From Ashinkailepas kermadecensis (lineage: Eukaryota > Arthropoda > Thecostraca > Neolepadidae), in assembly GCA_034440615.1 (NCBI GenBank), contig JAOTOM010004359.1, positions 46,001 through 110,000 on the forward strand: 64,000 bases of DNA. Reading direction: 5' to 3'. The notes beneath the pieces were generated by a model. It was not told the origin of the DNA and made no database searches. It worked only from the letters and a program-made list of their open reading frames with translations. Made by a program: the position numbers and the translations under genes. Positions 20,353-32,283 of this stretch are shown piece by piece (positions within the stretch are counted from its first letter, which is position 1; each line of letters opens with the position of its first letter).

Positions 20353-20839
20353 TGGTAATATGCATTACTTACCATCCTCAATATCAGGTGTCTGCAAATA
20401 ATACAATCAATCTTTGATTCGTCCAGTTCACCCATGATCGGGTGGAGTGGCCTGGGTTCACATAACAAGCTCTGCTTAGCATAGGACCCGGTTTCATCAA
20501 GCCACCCAAACAGGAATTCGGACAAAATTATTCTTTGTTTTTATTCAGTCCCATCAGAGGATCATGAGTCCGATCACGAGGTCACCCCTGCCACCAGCGC
20601 CTCTCAGTATTTGCACAGGTACATCAGTCTCATATCAAGGCTAATAGTCATATTATGGTACACCAATCCTTCTGGAGAGTCACCGGTCCCACCACGGGTG
20701 TATTACTCCAGTTTCACCAGGCGTAGGCATGTTGCTAAATCTGGATATTTTCTGAAATCTAGAAACCTTTGTGGCCTTCGCACCCAATGACTTGTCGAGG
20801 ATGTGACGGATTCTGACGTGGCCAGGCCCGATGGTTACC

Positions 20840-22165
20840 AGGAGATGTACCTACCTACGCACAATTGTCCGGATGTGCAAATGTATGCACAGCTAAGGCT
20901 CGTAAGCGCACAAATGCGCAGAATAGTATGTAAATGCAATTACACGTAGGAAAATGAACGTATGGCAGATGTAAGCTAGCGCTTGTACTGTATAAATATA
21001 GGATTCCAGCTCGACTATGCGTAAGGTTAAATTTACGCAGACACATGTACGAAGTTGTGTGTGAGAGGTGCGCGTTAACGCAACTATGCAGCAGCAAAGT
21101 TACGTACAACAAAGTGCGCAAGTACGTAAGGCCAAGGCAGCCGTACTTCGTTTGGCCATGAGGCGCTAGCACTCATTTTATTCACATTATTTACGTATTG
21201 GGGTTAATGCTAAAATTCCCTTTTTTAGGGCAGCAATTGTGCCCTCCCCCTATTCCGCCGCCCATGCGTAAGGCGGTGTGCGAATGGCTGACGTACCTGC
21301 ACACATGTATGCCAATTAAATTTAGGAAAATTGAGGTAGAATGTATGCATGTCGGAGAACTGGCAGAAAGGTCCTGAGAACCACGATAGGAGTGATGGGC
21401 TGGGGAGGGGAGACAAAACAAACAGGCTATGTCTGGTATCAGGTCTGAAACGAAGCCCCAGATCAGCGTCAACAGGTGGTACCAGTCCCCGTACAAGCTG
21501 AGGTCAGTGAGACCAGGACTAGGCAACCAGGGAGTGGAATCGGGTGAGTGATAGGCCCTGGAGCTGGCACAGTCAGGACTGTGGTTCGGGCCAGAGCTCT
21601 GTCACCCGAACTCCTCGGCATATCCAGAGCCGTTGCCCCAGTCCTGATCCAAATCATGGCCCAGCAGTAAGGCGCTGACCAGCCAGCTACTATTCGTTGT
21701 CCCGTTGTTGTCCCCAAATGTCCCCAGGCTGTCTCCCCTGCTCCCGTTGTTCAGTTCCGGGCTCGGTAATACGTCCTGCTGGTCTTGGCCAAGCCACCAT
21801 CACTAGTAGCACTTGTCATGGTGTTAACTCTGGCTCTGGTCATCCCTGCCCGAAAGGTCAGTGCTGGTGTAGATTCCGAGGTCAGGGTTAGGGCCAGACT
21901 CGGTACCAGTATCGGTTTGTATCGGTTTGATGCTGAGGCTGAGACCATAACCATGCATTTGTGCTTCCATAAAATTGACATAATTACATAAATTTGCACC
22001 TATGTACGCTTGCGCTAACGTACTCTTGCGCATGCGTATCTGTGTACATACGTGCATTTGTGTTTACGTACATTTGCGATTACGTACACTTGTGCTTACG
22101 TATATTTGTGTTTACGTACTTTTGCGATCACATACTTTTGCGATCACGTACATTGTCAGATTACA
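20840..22165. mobile_element. foldback-like element with inverted arrays of a degenerate 16-mer
   Basis: The left array (about 20870-21135) carries words such as GTAAGCGCACAAATGCGC and GTGCGCAAGTACGTAAGG. The right array (about 21985-22155) carries the reverse complement type, such as TACGTACATTTGCGATTACG. About 0.85 kb of non-array DNA lies between, with no transposase recognised. The same 16-mer makes the palindrome at 39225-40530. Confidence 0.6.
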
Positions 22166-22794
22166 GATGGAAACAAATGATGAAGCTTGGCAAGGCTTTA
22201 GTTTCCATTGATCTCTGTTGGGTTATGAACTAGGTTCCCTAAACATTGTGATAGTGGTAATATCTATAGATGGTGCCCCGGTCCAAAGGTGACTGAACTC
22301 CATCGAACCAATCATCGAGTCAACAGCAGCGTCCATTAGTCTGTCACTAGTTACCGGCATGTCGTACTGACCGGTATAGCGTGGTGTCCGCGGCTAAGCC
22401 ATCCGATTAGATTCGCAATCGTGGTCAGAGACATGAGTCGCCTGAAGTGCGTCACCCCCCCCCCCCCTCCTCGGTGGGGGCTTCTGCAGAGATTAGCAGG
22501 CTGCCCGCCTGCTGGTGCACGCCGGGGACGACGTGATGTATGTGACCGTCGGTCACAAGCTGACACACATTTAAGGGCCAGAGCGCCGCGCAACCCTACG
22601 TTTTGCGACACCAATGTTCGCCGGCATATTGAGCCGCGCCGATGCGGCCTTCTCCGTGGCTGTGTGGGTGCTTATGTGGCGCTGTGTCCAATGCAGTGTG
22701 TGTCTATGCTGACATAGTGTCAGTACGCGTCGCCAGGCCTAGGTGGCACCGAGTTGAAAGGAAGGTGAGCACTCGACCGGTGTTGGCATACGAA

Positions 22795-23265
22795 CCGTGG
22801 CCCCTGTCACATGTATTGCTCCCGGGACACCTGGCCCCTGTCACATGTATTGCTCCCGGGACTCATGCCCCCTGCCACATGTATTGCTCTCAGGACTCCT
22901 GGCCCCTGTCACATGTATTGCTCCCGAGACTCCTGGCCCCTGTCACATGTATTACTTCCGAGACTCCCGGGCCCCTGTTACATGTCTTGCTCCCGGGACT
23001 CCTAGCCCCTCTCACATGTGTTGCACCCAGAACTCCTGGCCCCTGTAACATGCGCGAATGATCAACTCTGGTCGAAGCGCCCTAAAGCCCAAATAACCCC
23101 CCAAGGCCCCTGTCACATGCCTTGGCCCATGAACTGCTCTCTTCGGCCACATGTGTTGTTCCTGAACCCCTCTTCCTTGTCACATGTATTGTCCCTGAGT
23201 TCCTCTTCTCTGTCATATGTGTTGTCACCTAAGCTCCTCTCTGTCACATGTCCTCCCGACGAGGC
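22795..23265. repeat. 34-bp minisatellite, about 8 regular then degenerate copies
   Basis: Unit CCCCTGTCACATGTATTGCT followed by CCCGGGACTCCTGG. Regular copies run from 22800 to about 23050. After an interruption with a LINE/SINE tail stub (23064-23100), diverged CACATG-containing units continue to 23265. Confidence 0.93.
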
Positions 23266-23269
23266 ACCA

Positions 23270-23500
23270 CCTCATGGTGGTGGGGTGGGGGGGGTCAAGC
23301 ACTCTCGTCGGGCGGCTAGGGTTGCTTGTAAAGCACCCTTTCCTACCAAAGGGAGAAGTAGACTAAGCGTTTCTATTCCATCCTTGTCTTGCCCGACTAG
23401 TATCCACCCCATTTCGGCTTCCCGTTGTATATCCTTCATCCGCCCTTGCAGCACATGCTATATACATGCTATTCATGCTAAATCTCATTTCCTGACTTTC
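23270..23500 (+). mobile_element. I-like LINE 5' UTR-like fragment
   Basis: Starts GACGAGGCACCACCTCATGG with a G-run, then AAGTAGACTAAGCG and CCCTTGCAGCACATGCTA. The layout resembles the 5' UTR starts at 24830 and 61045 but is strongly diverged. Confidence 0.5.
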
Positions 23501-23839
23501 TGTATTTTATGCAAATAATAAAATCCCTTCTGTTCTGGGATGCATTTCTGTGACATATTTTACAAGAATATCCCAAAGTGATCAAGGTGGCCACACTGTT
23601 GAATTGACTAAGCCTGTGTTGTTAGATATTGGTATGGAAAATGTACATGGATACCTATGTAATGAAGGTCAAGTTGCTCATTTGAGTTAAAATGAATGAC
23701 GAGCGTCCGGCACATAGCCCTAGCTCACTACTTGCTCATTTGTGAAAACTTGCGGCCAAAAATCGTTCGAACCAGCTCAGTCAGTATCTAAATATCCTAG
23801 CATCCTGGGTGAACACCAACATGCTTACCGCGCTAGGCA

Positions 23840-24030
23840 TTGTACGACACCGTGCTCCACACTGTCGACTTGATCTCCCGAAATTTAGAACTTGGATTAA
23901 TTTCCTCAATTACGGCTATCGACCTTCGTAAAGCCTTCGACAGCGTGGACCGCGGTGCCCTCCTAGTGTCGACGTCCCACAGGGGTCCATCATCGGACCG
24001 ACCTTCTTCAGCCTCGTGCGAGACCACCTG
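23840..24030 (+). pseudogene. LINE reverse transcriptase remnant
   Basis: Reads ITAIDLRKAFDSVDRGALL (RT motif with the first catalytic Asp) and, in another frame immediately after, DVPQGSIIGPTFFSL (RT motif before YxDD). The sequence between these motifs is deleted. Confidence 0.75.
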
Positions 24031-24449
24031 GTAGGAGGTCTGATCTGCAGGAAATAACTCTGTTGCGGCACAACATACACACGCAATTACTTAGGTCGTC
24101 GAGATACTCTACAAGGAAGAGCCGCCCGGTTGATCCTTCCACGACTGAACCCCGCTGCTAATGTTGGCGGTTTGTTTGTCCTGCAGTAATGATCTGCACC
24201 ACGTCGTCGGTTGTTGGTTGGTTTGTTTGTTGTTGGGACTTTACGTCGCGTGGAATGCTGCGCGCCACCTCGTGTCATCTTCGCCGGTCCCTCGGGCCGA
24301 TTGATCGTGGGCGAAAAACGATGGCAGGTGGGACTAGAACTCACAACATTTCGGTCAGGAGACAAGCGCCCCACCCTCAGACTATCCCGCACAAGCTCTT
24401 CATCAGATCAGCGAACTACACAAGTTGGATTTTCGGTGACTACTGCTTT

Positions 24450-24605
24450 GCTTTGTATGTGTGTATGTGTGTGGTTGTGCATGTGTGTGCGTGTGTGTGT
24501 GTCTGTTTGTGTGTATGTGTGTATATATGTATGTGTGTCTATCTGTGTGTATGTGCGTGCGCGTGCGTGCGTGCGGGTGTGGGTGGGAGTATGTGTGCGT
24601 GTTGT
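24450..24605. repeat. (GT)n-rich microsatellite
   Basis: Interrupted TGTGTGTATG and GTGCGTGCGTGCG runs. The long Cys/Val or Thr/His reading frames over it are artefacts. Confidence 0.92.
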
Positions 24606-25500
24606 TTGGTGCCCAAGTGACAGATCTTGATAGGCGTAGGTGCGTGTCACACGAAATATTAGCGAGCGTACTTCCACAGATTATGCGTTTCTGAAACCTT
24701 GCAGTCATACCATGTCATTGCAAATGTGCAAATGCAAATGGAAATGCCAGTGATGCCATTGCAAATGCACGGTATGTGATTTCCCCGGTGGGCCTGAAGC
24801 GATGCTCCAGCCTCACTGTCGGGACGCCCCCCCCCCGACGATGCACCACCTTTCCGTGGTGGGGGGGATTGAGTGCCCTAAGGACCCGGGATCCCAGTCC
24901 ATCGGTGAGCCGGTGAGGGGTCAGACTAGGAGTGCCTCACTCGTCCTACCATCCATAAGCTCCCTTTCCAATGCCCATCCCATCCCATCATCCATGTCCT
25001 TCACCTGGCCCTGCAACACCAACTCTCCGTACTATAAGCAGATAGGACAACTTCCCCAGTCCTGCCCTCCAGCTCACTTTTATCGGGGAAGTCGCGCCCC
25101 CTCGGCCCGCCCCCCGGGATTGACGGAGTCCTGGAGGCTGAGGTCCCCCGTCGCACGGTGTTAGTTGTGACCGGGGACCAACACGCCTCTTTGGTCCTAA
25201 TATCCCGGAGGGGCGGGCGGGCCCGCAGGACCCCATATGGGCCAAGCGACTTGTCGCCTCAGGCCGACGGTCTGGGCCCCGGCCCAGTGCTTACTGGCCT
25301 GGCCGGCAGGGGTCAAGGGGTAGGCGGCGCTGGATCCCGGTCGGGGTGGTGAGTCTCTCTCTCCCGGCCGGGCGAAGGCGCCGCCTGCCCCGTATAGCTC
25401 TTCGGGCGCCTGGCGTCCTCCCGTCCGCGGGAAACAGGCGTCCCCCCAGTTGGGCCCCCTTGAGGTGGGGAGCCTGAGGAGCTGAAACCAAGCGTACTTC

Positions 25501-27536
25501 ATGGCAAATCAACATAAAAACACAACTCCTGGCCCTTCTCGCAGGGGCCAGACAGACCGATCCCCGGAGGATGATCTGCGTATGGATAGCGAACATGCCG
25601 CTTCCGGTCCCTCTCGTCTTCTCACGTGTCCCGAAATTAGGGCTCAAAACCAAACAACCATTTCTCACAGGGGACGAGTGGTCTAGGGGTAAGATGCTCG
25701 TCTCACAATCGAAAGGTTGTGGGTTCGAGTCTCACCTGTCGCTACTCTTCGCCCGCGACCAACCGGCGTGAGAGATTGGCGACGCTACATGACTCAACAG
25801 TCGACGTGTCGTAAAACCAATAACCAACCAACAATTTCACAAGAATGCAAGTCCTCGTATTCTTATCTTGCGAGCGTGTGAAGGTGCCAGACAGCTGGCG
25901 TCTCTATCACCATTCCAGAGACGAGACGGTTGCGATAGACTAGGTCGTGTTACGAGGTGTCAAACTTTGCGAGACGGGGCGCTGGAAGTGGAGTTCTCGA
26001 GGAGAGAAGACGCGAAGAGAGCGCTGGCAACCGAACTGTTCACGCACATCATGCGATAAGGTAGTGGCAGACGGGAGGTAACTATCCCAATCAGTATTGA
26101 ACCCCACAAAACAAAAAACTCGTCCAAAGGCATAATAAACTGCTATGATCTTAGAAATGTTTCAGATGCGGATATCGTGGACGGCCTCTCTGAGTTAGGG
26201 GTGCCAGAGGCTCGGCGTACCAGTACAAGAAAGGGACCGAGGTCCACCATACCAACAACATTATTTTGACTTTTAATACAGACGACCTTCCAGCTTGTGG
26301 GATATGTTCGTGTGAAAGTGCGAAGGTACATCCCGAACCCTATGCGATGTTTTCAGTGCCAGCGTTTCGGACACACCAAGCCTGCATGCCGAAACCGCCC
26401 CGCATGCACAAACTGCGCTGCCACTTCTCACACAACGGAAAACTGCAGCGCCCAGGAGCGCTGGTGTGTAAATTGTGGGCAAGGTGAAACCCCACACACC
26501 GCGTATGACCGTTCTTGCCCTCGTACAGTAAGGAAAAAAGAGATATTGTCCCTGAAATTCACCCACAACATTTCGTTCCGTGAAGCACGAGAGATTTTCT
26601 GTAGCACACATCCAATAATTTCTTACGCTGCAAAGGCAGCAGCATTACCCCCAACGGGTAACACACACCCCCACCCACAGCAGCACGAGCAGGGTAGTGC
26701 TACTGTGTTGATAAGTCATCTGGTAGCTCTCCTCCGATCATTTGGTGTCGCATGGCCCCCGTCGTCGCCGGCGGGGCAGGGGTGGCCAACCCGAAAGGAC
26801 TCAGACGCGGCCGAAGTGCCACCCACTACCAGTGCATGCGCAGATGAGCCGTCAGAGGTCTCCTCCCGATCAACCACTGAAGGTGGGGGGTGGACTCAGG
26901 TCCAGAGGTCAAAGAGGCCTGCCCAGCCATCTCCAGCCAAGTCCAGTCCCTCTCCATCTACCACATCACCTACCTTGAATTCCCCGCCTGCCACTTCGCG
27001 TCCGTTCTCCAGCCCCCTCCCCTCGCTCCCCACACGCACCAGCACCATCCCCAAATCCCTCCTATCCACCTCATCCCTTTCTGAATCCTCCCCCTTCCCG
27101 TGAGCCAAGCCTCCCCATACCCTCGACCTCTACTTCCGCACCTCCTTCGCCGTCCAATAGCTCCAATCGACCTATTCAAATCTCTGATGAGAGATTGCAC
27201 TCCCAAGAAGCCGAAAGGCGCGCTCGCGAAGCCAAGCGAGCACGGCTTGCACAAATGGAGAAAGCCCGGGCGAAGGACCGTCAAGGAGCTGACAAGGCTC
27301 CAACCCCAAGGCCGGCCACCCCGTTGCCGCGTCGGAGGGTGGAGGGTCCGTATCAGGCTATCAACGAGATGGGCCCTCCTCCGCCCCCGCCCAGGCTGGG
27401 GCCCCAGAAAAGAGGTTTGCCTCTGTCGGGCTCTCCACCTGGGGATGGGTCACCACGCTCTCGACCCCGGACTCAGTCCCTTGGACCGAGTCGAGGAGCA
27501 CCATCTGGACCATCAGTGGCGCCCTCTCGGTTATAG
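25501..27536 (+). pseudogene. LINE ORF1, gag-like nucleic-acid-binding protein, broken
   Basis: Starts MANQHKNTTPGPSRRGQTDR at 25501; copies A and C start at the same place relative to the UTR. After the SINE, a segment at about 26130-26200 reads GIINCYDLRNVSDADIVDGL, matching copy C. The longest frame (26297-27103) has three zinc knuckles: CFQCQRFGHTKPAC, CTNCAATSHTTENC and CVNCGQGETPHTAYDRSC. It then turns Ser/Pro-rich, and a frameshift near 27103 continues as EAERRAREAKRARLAQMEKA and a proline-rich tail to 27536. The SINE and at least two frameshifts make this copy dead. Confidence 0.8.
25670..25838 (+). mobile_element. tRNA-derived SINE inserted in ORF1 of LINE copy B
   Basis: The head has Pol III-like A box (GTGGTCTAGGGGTAAGATGC) and B box (GGTTCGAGTCTC), resembling a tRNA-Val-type gene with CTCACAA in the anticodon region. 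The body has CGACCAACCGGCGTGAGAGA. The tail is CAGTCGACGTGTCGTAAAAC then AACCAACCAAC. Flanks ATTTCTCACAG (left) and ATTTCACAAG (right) look like a target duplication. The acceptor stem does not pair properly, so it is not a working tRNA gene. Confidence 0.72.
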
Positions 27537-27634
27537 CTCAAAACCACGCTCGGACGGCAATCACTGAACTTGGCTTTTGCAACTACACACTTTCACACAC
27601 ACACAAGACTAGTCACTCGTAGTCAAACACCGAG

Positions 27635-30600
27635 ATGCCCTGTTTAGTTTTACAATGGAACATGCGCGGGTTTCGAGCTAATTTTACTGACCTTCAGGCA
27701 ATTTTATCTCAACGAAATTCAGTAGCTGTTTGCCTGCAGGAGACCAAGTTGTCACCCGGAGCCTATTGCTCCTTAAATAGTTACTCCGTCTTCCGAAAGG
27801 ACGTAGTGGCTCAAACCATGGCACATGGTGGATCCATGTTGGCGGTGCACCGTAGCGTGCCTGCGCAGCAGGTGGCGCTATGTACCTCACTCCAGGCAGT
27901 TGCTGCCAGTATAAGTTTCAGTGATCGCCAACTAACTTTGTGTTCACTGTATTTGCCACCTGGGCTTCCTCTCCCCTCGGCGGAGCTTAGGGGACTTTAA
28001 CTGTCACCACACAGCCTGGGGCTGTTCCTCCACTAATGTTCGGGGAAGTCTCCTGGAGCATTGTATCCATGCTGAGTCCTTGTTTCTTTTAAATACTGGC
28101 TCGCCCACTCATTTTACTTCACCTTCTGGGAGCACATCGGTTTTAGACCTAAGCCTCTGCTCTCCGCAACTGGCGGAGCATTTTACTTGGTCTGCTGACA
28201 ACGATCCGCTAGGAAGCGATCATTTCCGGATCTGGCTGGAGTACCAGAGTGAAACTGTTCTCGGCACGCTGCCTCAGAGGTGGCACCTTACCAAAGCCAA
28301 TTGGAACGAGTATGAGGCCAGACTAGTAAGTAAATTCACCGTTTCCCACGACAGTCGTCCATTCTCGATTGCTACACTTACTTCAGCGATAATCGAGACA
28401 GCCACGGAGTGCGTCCCGAGGATCTCGGGAGCACCTCGGCGCACTCTAGTGCCATGGTGGACCCAAAAGTGCCTGGAGGCTATTCGCGCCCGTAAACGTG
28501 CATTTAGGGCTTTCAGCCGAAACAGCACGATGGTAAACCTGATACCGTCTAGAAAATCCAGGGCTCTGGCACGGCGTACCATTCGTGACGCGAAGAGAGC
28601 CTCCTGGCTTGACTACGTTGGTCGGCTAAACCATTATACTCCTCTAACGGATGCTGGTCGCGCATAAAGCGAATATCTGTGCGCTACACCACAACTCCCC
28701 AGCCGGTATTGCAAATCCGTGGTGAAGCCATCATGAACCCTTCTGAAGTCGCCAACGAAATCGGAAAAGCCCTCTCAGAACGCAGCAAAGGCGGAAACTG
28801 CGACCCTGATTTATTGCGGCATCGCGTCCGCAGCGAGAAAAACGTGGTTGATTTTTCCACCCCAGAACAGCTTCCATACAACGAACGATTCACCAAGGCC
28901 GAATTGATCTCAGCAATCCGTTCACTCAGGAACGTGTCTGAGGGTCCAGACCTGGTTCACAATCAAATGATTGAACACCTTCCACCATGCGCACCAGATA
29001 TCTTACTGACTACTTTTAACTCTCTGTGGGAAGGTGGCGTATTTCCGGAGGCCTGGCGGGAAGCCATAGTTATACCTGTCCTAAAACCTGGAAGGAGTGG
29101 ACTCGACCCACTACACTACCGCCCCATATCTCTTACGTCATCGATGTGTAAGCTGATGGAGCGAATGGTGAATGTTCGGCTATGTTGGTATATGGAGGAC
29201 AAGAACGTTTTATAAAATGAACAGTGTGGTTTTAGAAGACAAAAAACAGAAGTACGATTGATCACCTAGTCACACTTGACACTGCAATTCGAACAGCTTT
29301 CGCAAAACATCGACATGTCTGAGCTGTGTTTTTTTTACATCGAAGCTGCTTTCGACACCACATGGCGACATGGAATTCTGATGAAGCTACGTTACTACGG
29401 CCTGCGAGGATGTATGGCTGTATTTATACAAAACTTTCTAGCAAACCGTCGGTTTCGGGTTCGTGTTGGCGAGCGACTCTCACGATGGTACAAATAGGTC
29501 AACGGCATTCCCCAAGGCAGTGTGCTCAGTGTGGCCCTGTTTGCCGTTATCATCAACGACATCGGATCCTGCCTGTCGCCGTCAATATTCCGTTCACTAT
29601 TCGTAGACGATTTTACGATCTGGTCATCCAGCACATCGATACCAATACTGCAGCGGCAGTTGCAGCTTGCTGTCGCTAGGCTGGAGCGTTGGACGAAGGT
29701 GAATGGCTTCAGTTTCTCGACGACAAAAACGGTCGCTGTGCATTTCTGCCGGCGTCGAAACTGTCCGGATATGAAAATCAGGCTATATGGTTCGGAAATT
29801 CCAACAGAGACGAATGTCAAATTCCTCGGCGTCTTCCTAGACAACCGACTTACATACAGGCATCACTTTAGGATGCTCAGAGATAGGTATTTTAAGTCTA
29901 TGAACGTTCTGAAAGTGGTTGCGCGTACGTCGTATGGGGCCGATAGACCAACCCTGCTGCAGCTTTATCGCTCCCTGATTCGGTCAAAATTAGACTACGC
30001 ATGTTTTGTCTATGACGGCGCAGCTCTGACCACCAAACGAACACTAGACACCGTACACCACTCAGCACTCCGTATCTGCACCGGCGCCTTTCGCACCACA
30101 CCGATTTATAGTCTATTGGTAGAGTCCAACGAGCCAGCTCTTTATATGCGTCGGGAACAGCTCGGCATGCGGTATGCCTGCAAGCTGCGCCAATTCCCAA
30201 GTCACCCAACGTACCGTTCCGTGTTTTCGCGAAGCGTCGTGGCTCTCTTCAGAAGACGACGACCTGTGAGCTGTGTTCCCTCTGTGTCAGGATTCGCAAA
30301 CTATTTGAGGACAGTGACATAAGATTACGCGGAGTGATGCGCGTCGGAACGATGAAAATCCCTCCCTGGACACTGGCATCTCCAGATATTGACATTTCGC
30401 TGTCATATCTCAAAAAGTGCACGGTCGTTCCTGAGGAATTCAGACTAAGGGCACTAGAGTTAATGGCATTTTACAGTCATTTTACAGGCACCTACACAGA
30501 TGGATCCAAGACCGAGTCTGGTGTCGGCTGTGCGTTTGTAATGGGCACAGTCGTCGGGACGTTTTCGCTTCCGCCGCATGCATCTGTATATACGTCTGAG

Positions 30601-31314
30601 TTGGTTGCCCTAGACAAGGCACTCAGTTTCATTGAAACATGTGATGACACGCGGCATATAATTTACACCGATTATCTTAGCAGTCTCATGACTATAAAAG
30701 CGTTTTATCCGTCGAACCCACTTGCACAAGATATTTTACGTAGGCTTACACTGCTGACCTGCGCTGGAAAAACGGTTATTCTATGTTGGATTCCGAGCCA
30801 TGTGGGAATCTGTGGGAACGAGGCAGCGGATGCTGCGGCGAAGCGAGGTGCACGGGCCCCGTGCACACGTTCCCTCCCGCTTCCTGCCAGGGACTTCTAC
30901 TCATCTGTCAAAGGTTATATTTCGGGCAAGTGGCAGGCAAGCTGGAACTCTCTAACAAACAACAAGTTGAAGACTGTAAAGCCCTATATTGGTGAGTGGG
31001 CTTCATCATCACACCGAAACAGAGGCCACGAGGTGTCCCTGTGTCGCCTGCGTTTGGGACATACTTATGCGACACACCGGTATCTCCTCAGCGGTGACGA
31101 GACATCACGGTGCCCGAGGTGCACCGCACCAATGTCAGTGCGACACATTTTAGTATCATGTCCCCGGCTTGCCCACGAACGGAGACGTCACTTTGGACGT
31201 ACCGCTGTCTCGCTTCGGGAAGTATTAGGGGATGAGTCGGACATTGTTCAATCAGGAGAGCTTTTTAAATTCCTCTTGGAAGTTGGGTTTTCCGTGATTT
31301 ACACCGATCATTAA
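27635..31314 (+). pseudogene. LINE ORF2: endonuclease, reverse transcriptase, RNase H, broken
   Basis: APE-type endonuclease: LQWNMRGFRAN (27650), CLQETKLSPG (27738), then after a frameshift near 27985 GDFNCHH and GSDHFRIW (28219). RT: AWREAIVIPVLKPGRSGLDP with YRPISLTSSMCKLMERMV (29050-29170), FYIEAAFDTTWRHGIL (29335), GIPQGSVLS (29505) and catalytic FVDD (29607). RNase H: TYTDGSKTESG (30492), SELVALDKAL (30597), YTDYLSSLM (30663), CWIPSHVGICGNEAADAAAK (30783). It ends in a CRLRLGH...CPRC...H...C segment. Stops or shifts at about 27985, 28665, 29215, 29498 and 30322 break it. Catalytic residues are largely preserved, so decay is moderate. Confidence 0.83.
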
Positions 31315-31427
31315 CATGCTGCTGCAAACATGGCTAGCACCAGTTTTATTATGAACAGATTCGACATCGTCGTATAACTCGTTATCCGAACTGACGTTCA
31401 CTCGCTCTTATGTTTAAATGACTGAGT

Positions 31428-31487
31428 TATGGGCGCGAAATGACCTATGCAGTCGATGCGCCCCTAAACCACAATAACTAACTAACT
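31428..31487 (+). promoter_or_regulatory. 3'-end tail of the I-like LINE (shared LINE/SINE hairpin)
   Basis: ATGGGCGCGAAATGACCTAT, then GCAGTCGATGCGCCCCTAAA and ACTAACTAAC. GGGCGC and GCGCCC can pair around a loop of about 21 bases. It sits 110 bp after the ORF2 stop, where RT recognition in target-primed reverse transcription is expected. Confidence 0.65.
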
Positions 31488-31579
31488 TACTGTCGGGACG
31501 TATAGAGATTAAGAATAATGAAGCATATTGTGTCGTGCATCGTGGAAAGGGTTGCCATGTGCCGGACTGACGCGGCTCA

Positions 31580-31755
31580 GTGTGATGGGGTCGCGGTAGC
31601 TTTACGGTGGGTAGGGCGTCTAACCCCTGACCATGAGATCGTGGGTTGGAATTCCACAACGGGCGTGATTGCCGAGTGCACCAACGACCAGTCGGCGTGA
31701 GAGGTTGTTGACGTTATGTGACCCAGCAGATGAATGCGCCGTGAAAGAGCTCAAG
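31580..31755 (+). mobile_element. second tRNA-derived SINE copy, diverged
   Basis: A box GTGGGTAGGGCGTCTAACCC and degraded B box GGGTTGGAATTC, then the body CGACCAGTCGGCGTGAGAGG aligned to CGACCAACCGGCGTGAGAGA of the copy at 25670, and a weak tail with GATGAATGCGCC. It lies just after the end of LINE copy B. Confidence 0.68.
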
Positions 31756-31765
31756 GGCTGTTCTT

Positions 31766-32283
31766 CAGTGTGGTGTTGTGGGTGGACACGACCCACGCGC
31801 GTGCTGTTGTCCCGTCCCGGGCCGGCTCACAAACTGAGCAGTGTGGTGTTGTGGGTGGACACGACCCACGCGCGTGCTGTTGTCCCGTCCCGGGCCGGCT
31901 CACAAACTGAGCAGTGTGGTGTTGTGGGTGGACACGACCCACGCGCGTGCTGTTGTCCCGTCCCGGGCCGGCTCACAAACTGAGCAGTGTGGTGTTGTGG
32001 GTGGACACGACCCACGCGCGTGCTGTTGTCCCGTCCAGAGCCGGCTCACAAACTGAGCAGTGTGGTGTTGTGGGTGCACACGACCCACGCGCGTGCTGTT
32101 GTCCCGTCCCGGGCCGGCTCACAAACTGAGCAGTGTGGTGTTGTGGGTGGACACGACCCACGCGCGTGCTGTTGTCCCGTCCAGAGCCGGCTCACAAACT
32201 GAGCAGTGTGGTGTTGTGGGTGCACACGACCCACGCGCGTGCTGTTGTCCCGTCCCGGGCCGGCTCACAAACTGAGCAGTGTG
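31766..32283. repeat. 73-bp minisatellite, 7 copies, with dimeric higher-order pattern
   Basis: Unit contains GGACACGACCCACGCGCGTG, CTGTTGTCCCGTCCCGGGCC and CACAAACTGAGCAGTGTGG. From the fourth copy on, variants alternate (CCAGAG versus CCCGGG; GGACAC versus GCACAC), giving a 146-bp dimer. 32284-32588 before exon 6 has no recognised feature. Confidence 0.95.

Larger units (their letters stand above)
24830..31490 (+). mobile_element. I-like LINE copy B, near full-length but decayed
   Basis: Order: GC-rich 5' UTR (24830-25500), ORF1 (25501-27536, frame-broken and interrupted by a SINE), ORF2 (27635-31314, with frameshifts and stops), and a 3' end at 31430-31490 with GGGCGC...GCGCCC hairpin and TAACTAACTAAC tail. 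APE endonuclease, RT with FVDD, RNase H and a gag-like ORF1 with three zinc knuckles place it with the I/Nimb-like non-LTR elements. Other copies: 3960-6812 (-), 61040-62260 (+), 63836 onward (+), and remnants at 7040-8104 and 13496-13800. Confidence 0.82.

Noticed and set aside
22447..22461. CRISPR-like or regulatory meaning of poly-C runs (also 24828, 35281)
   Set aside because: Simple homopolymer runs without associated structure. No CRISPR array is expected or seen in this eukaryotic sequence.
24403..24708. His/Thr- and Val/Cys-rich ORFs of 90-140 codons
   Set aside because: They overlap a (GT)n microsatellite.
25672..25745. A functional tRNA-Val gene
   Set aside because: A and B boxes are good, but the acceptor and anticodon stems do not pair and a SINE body and tail follow directly.
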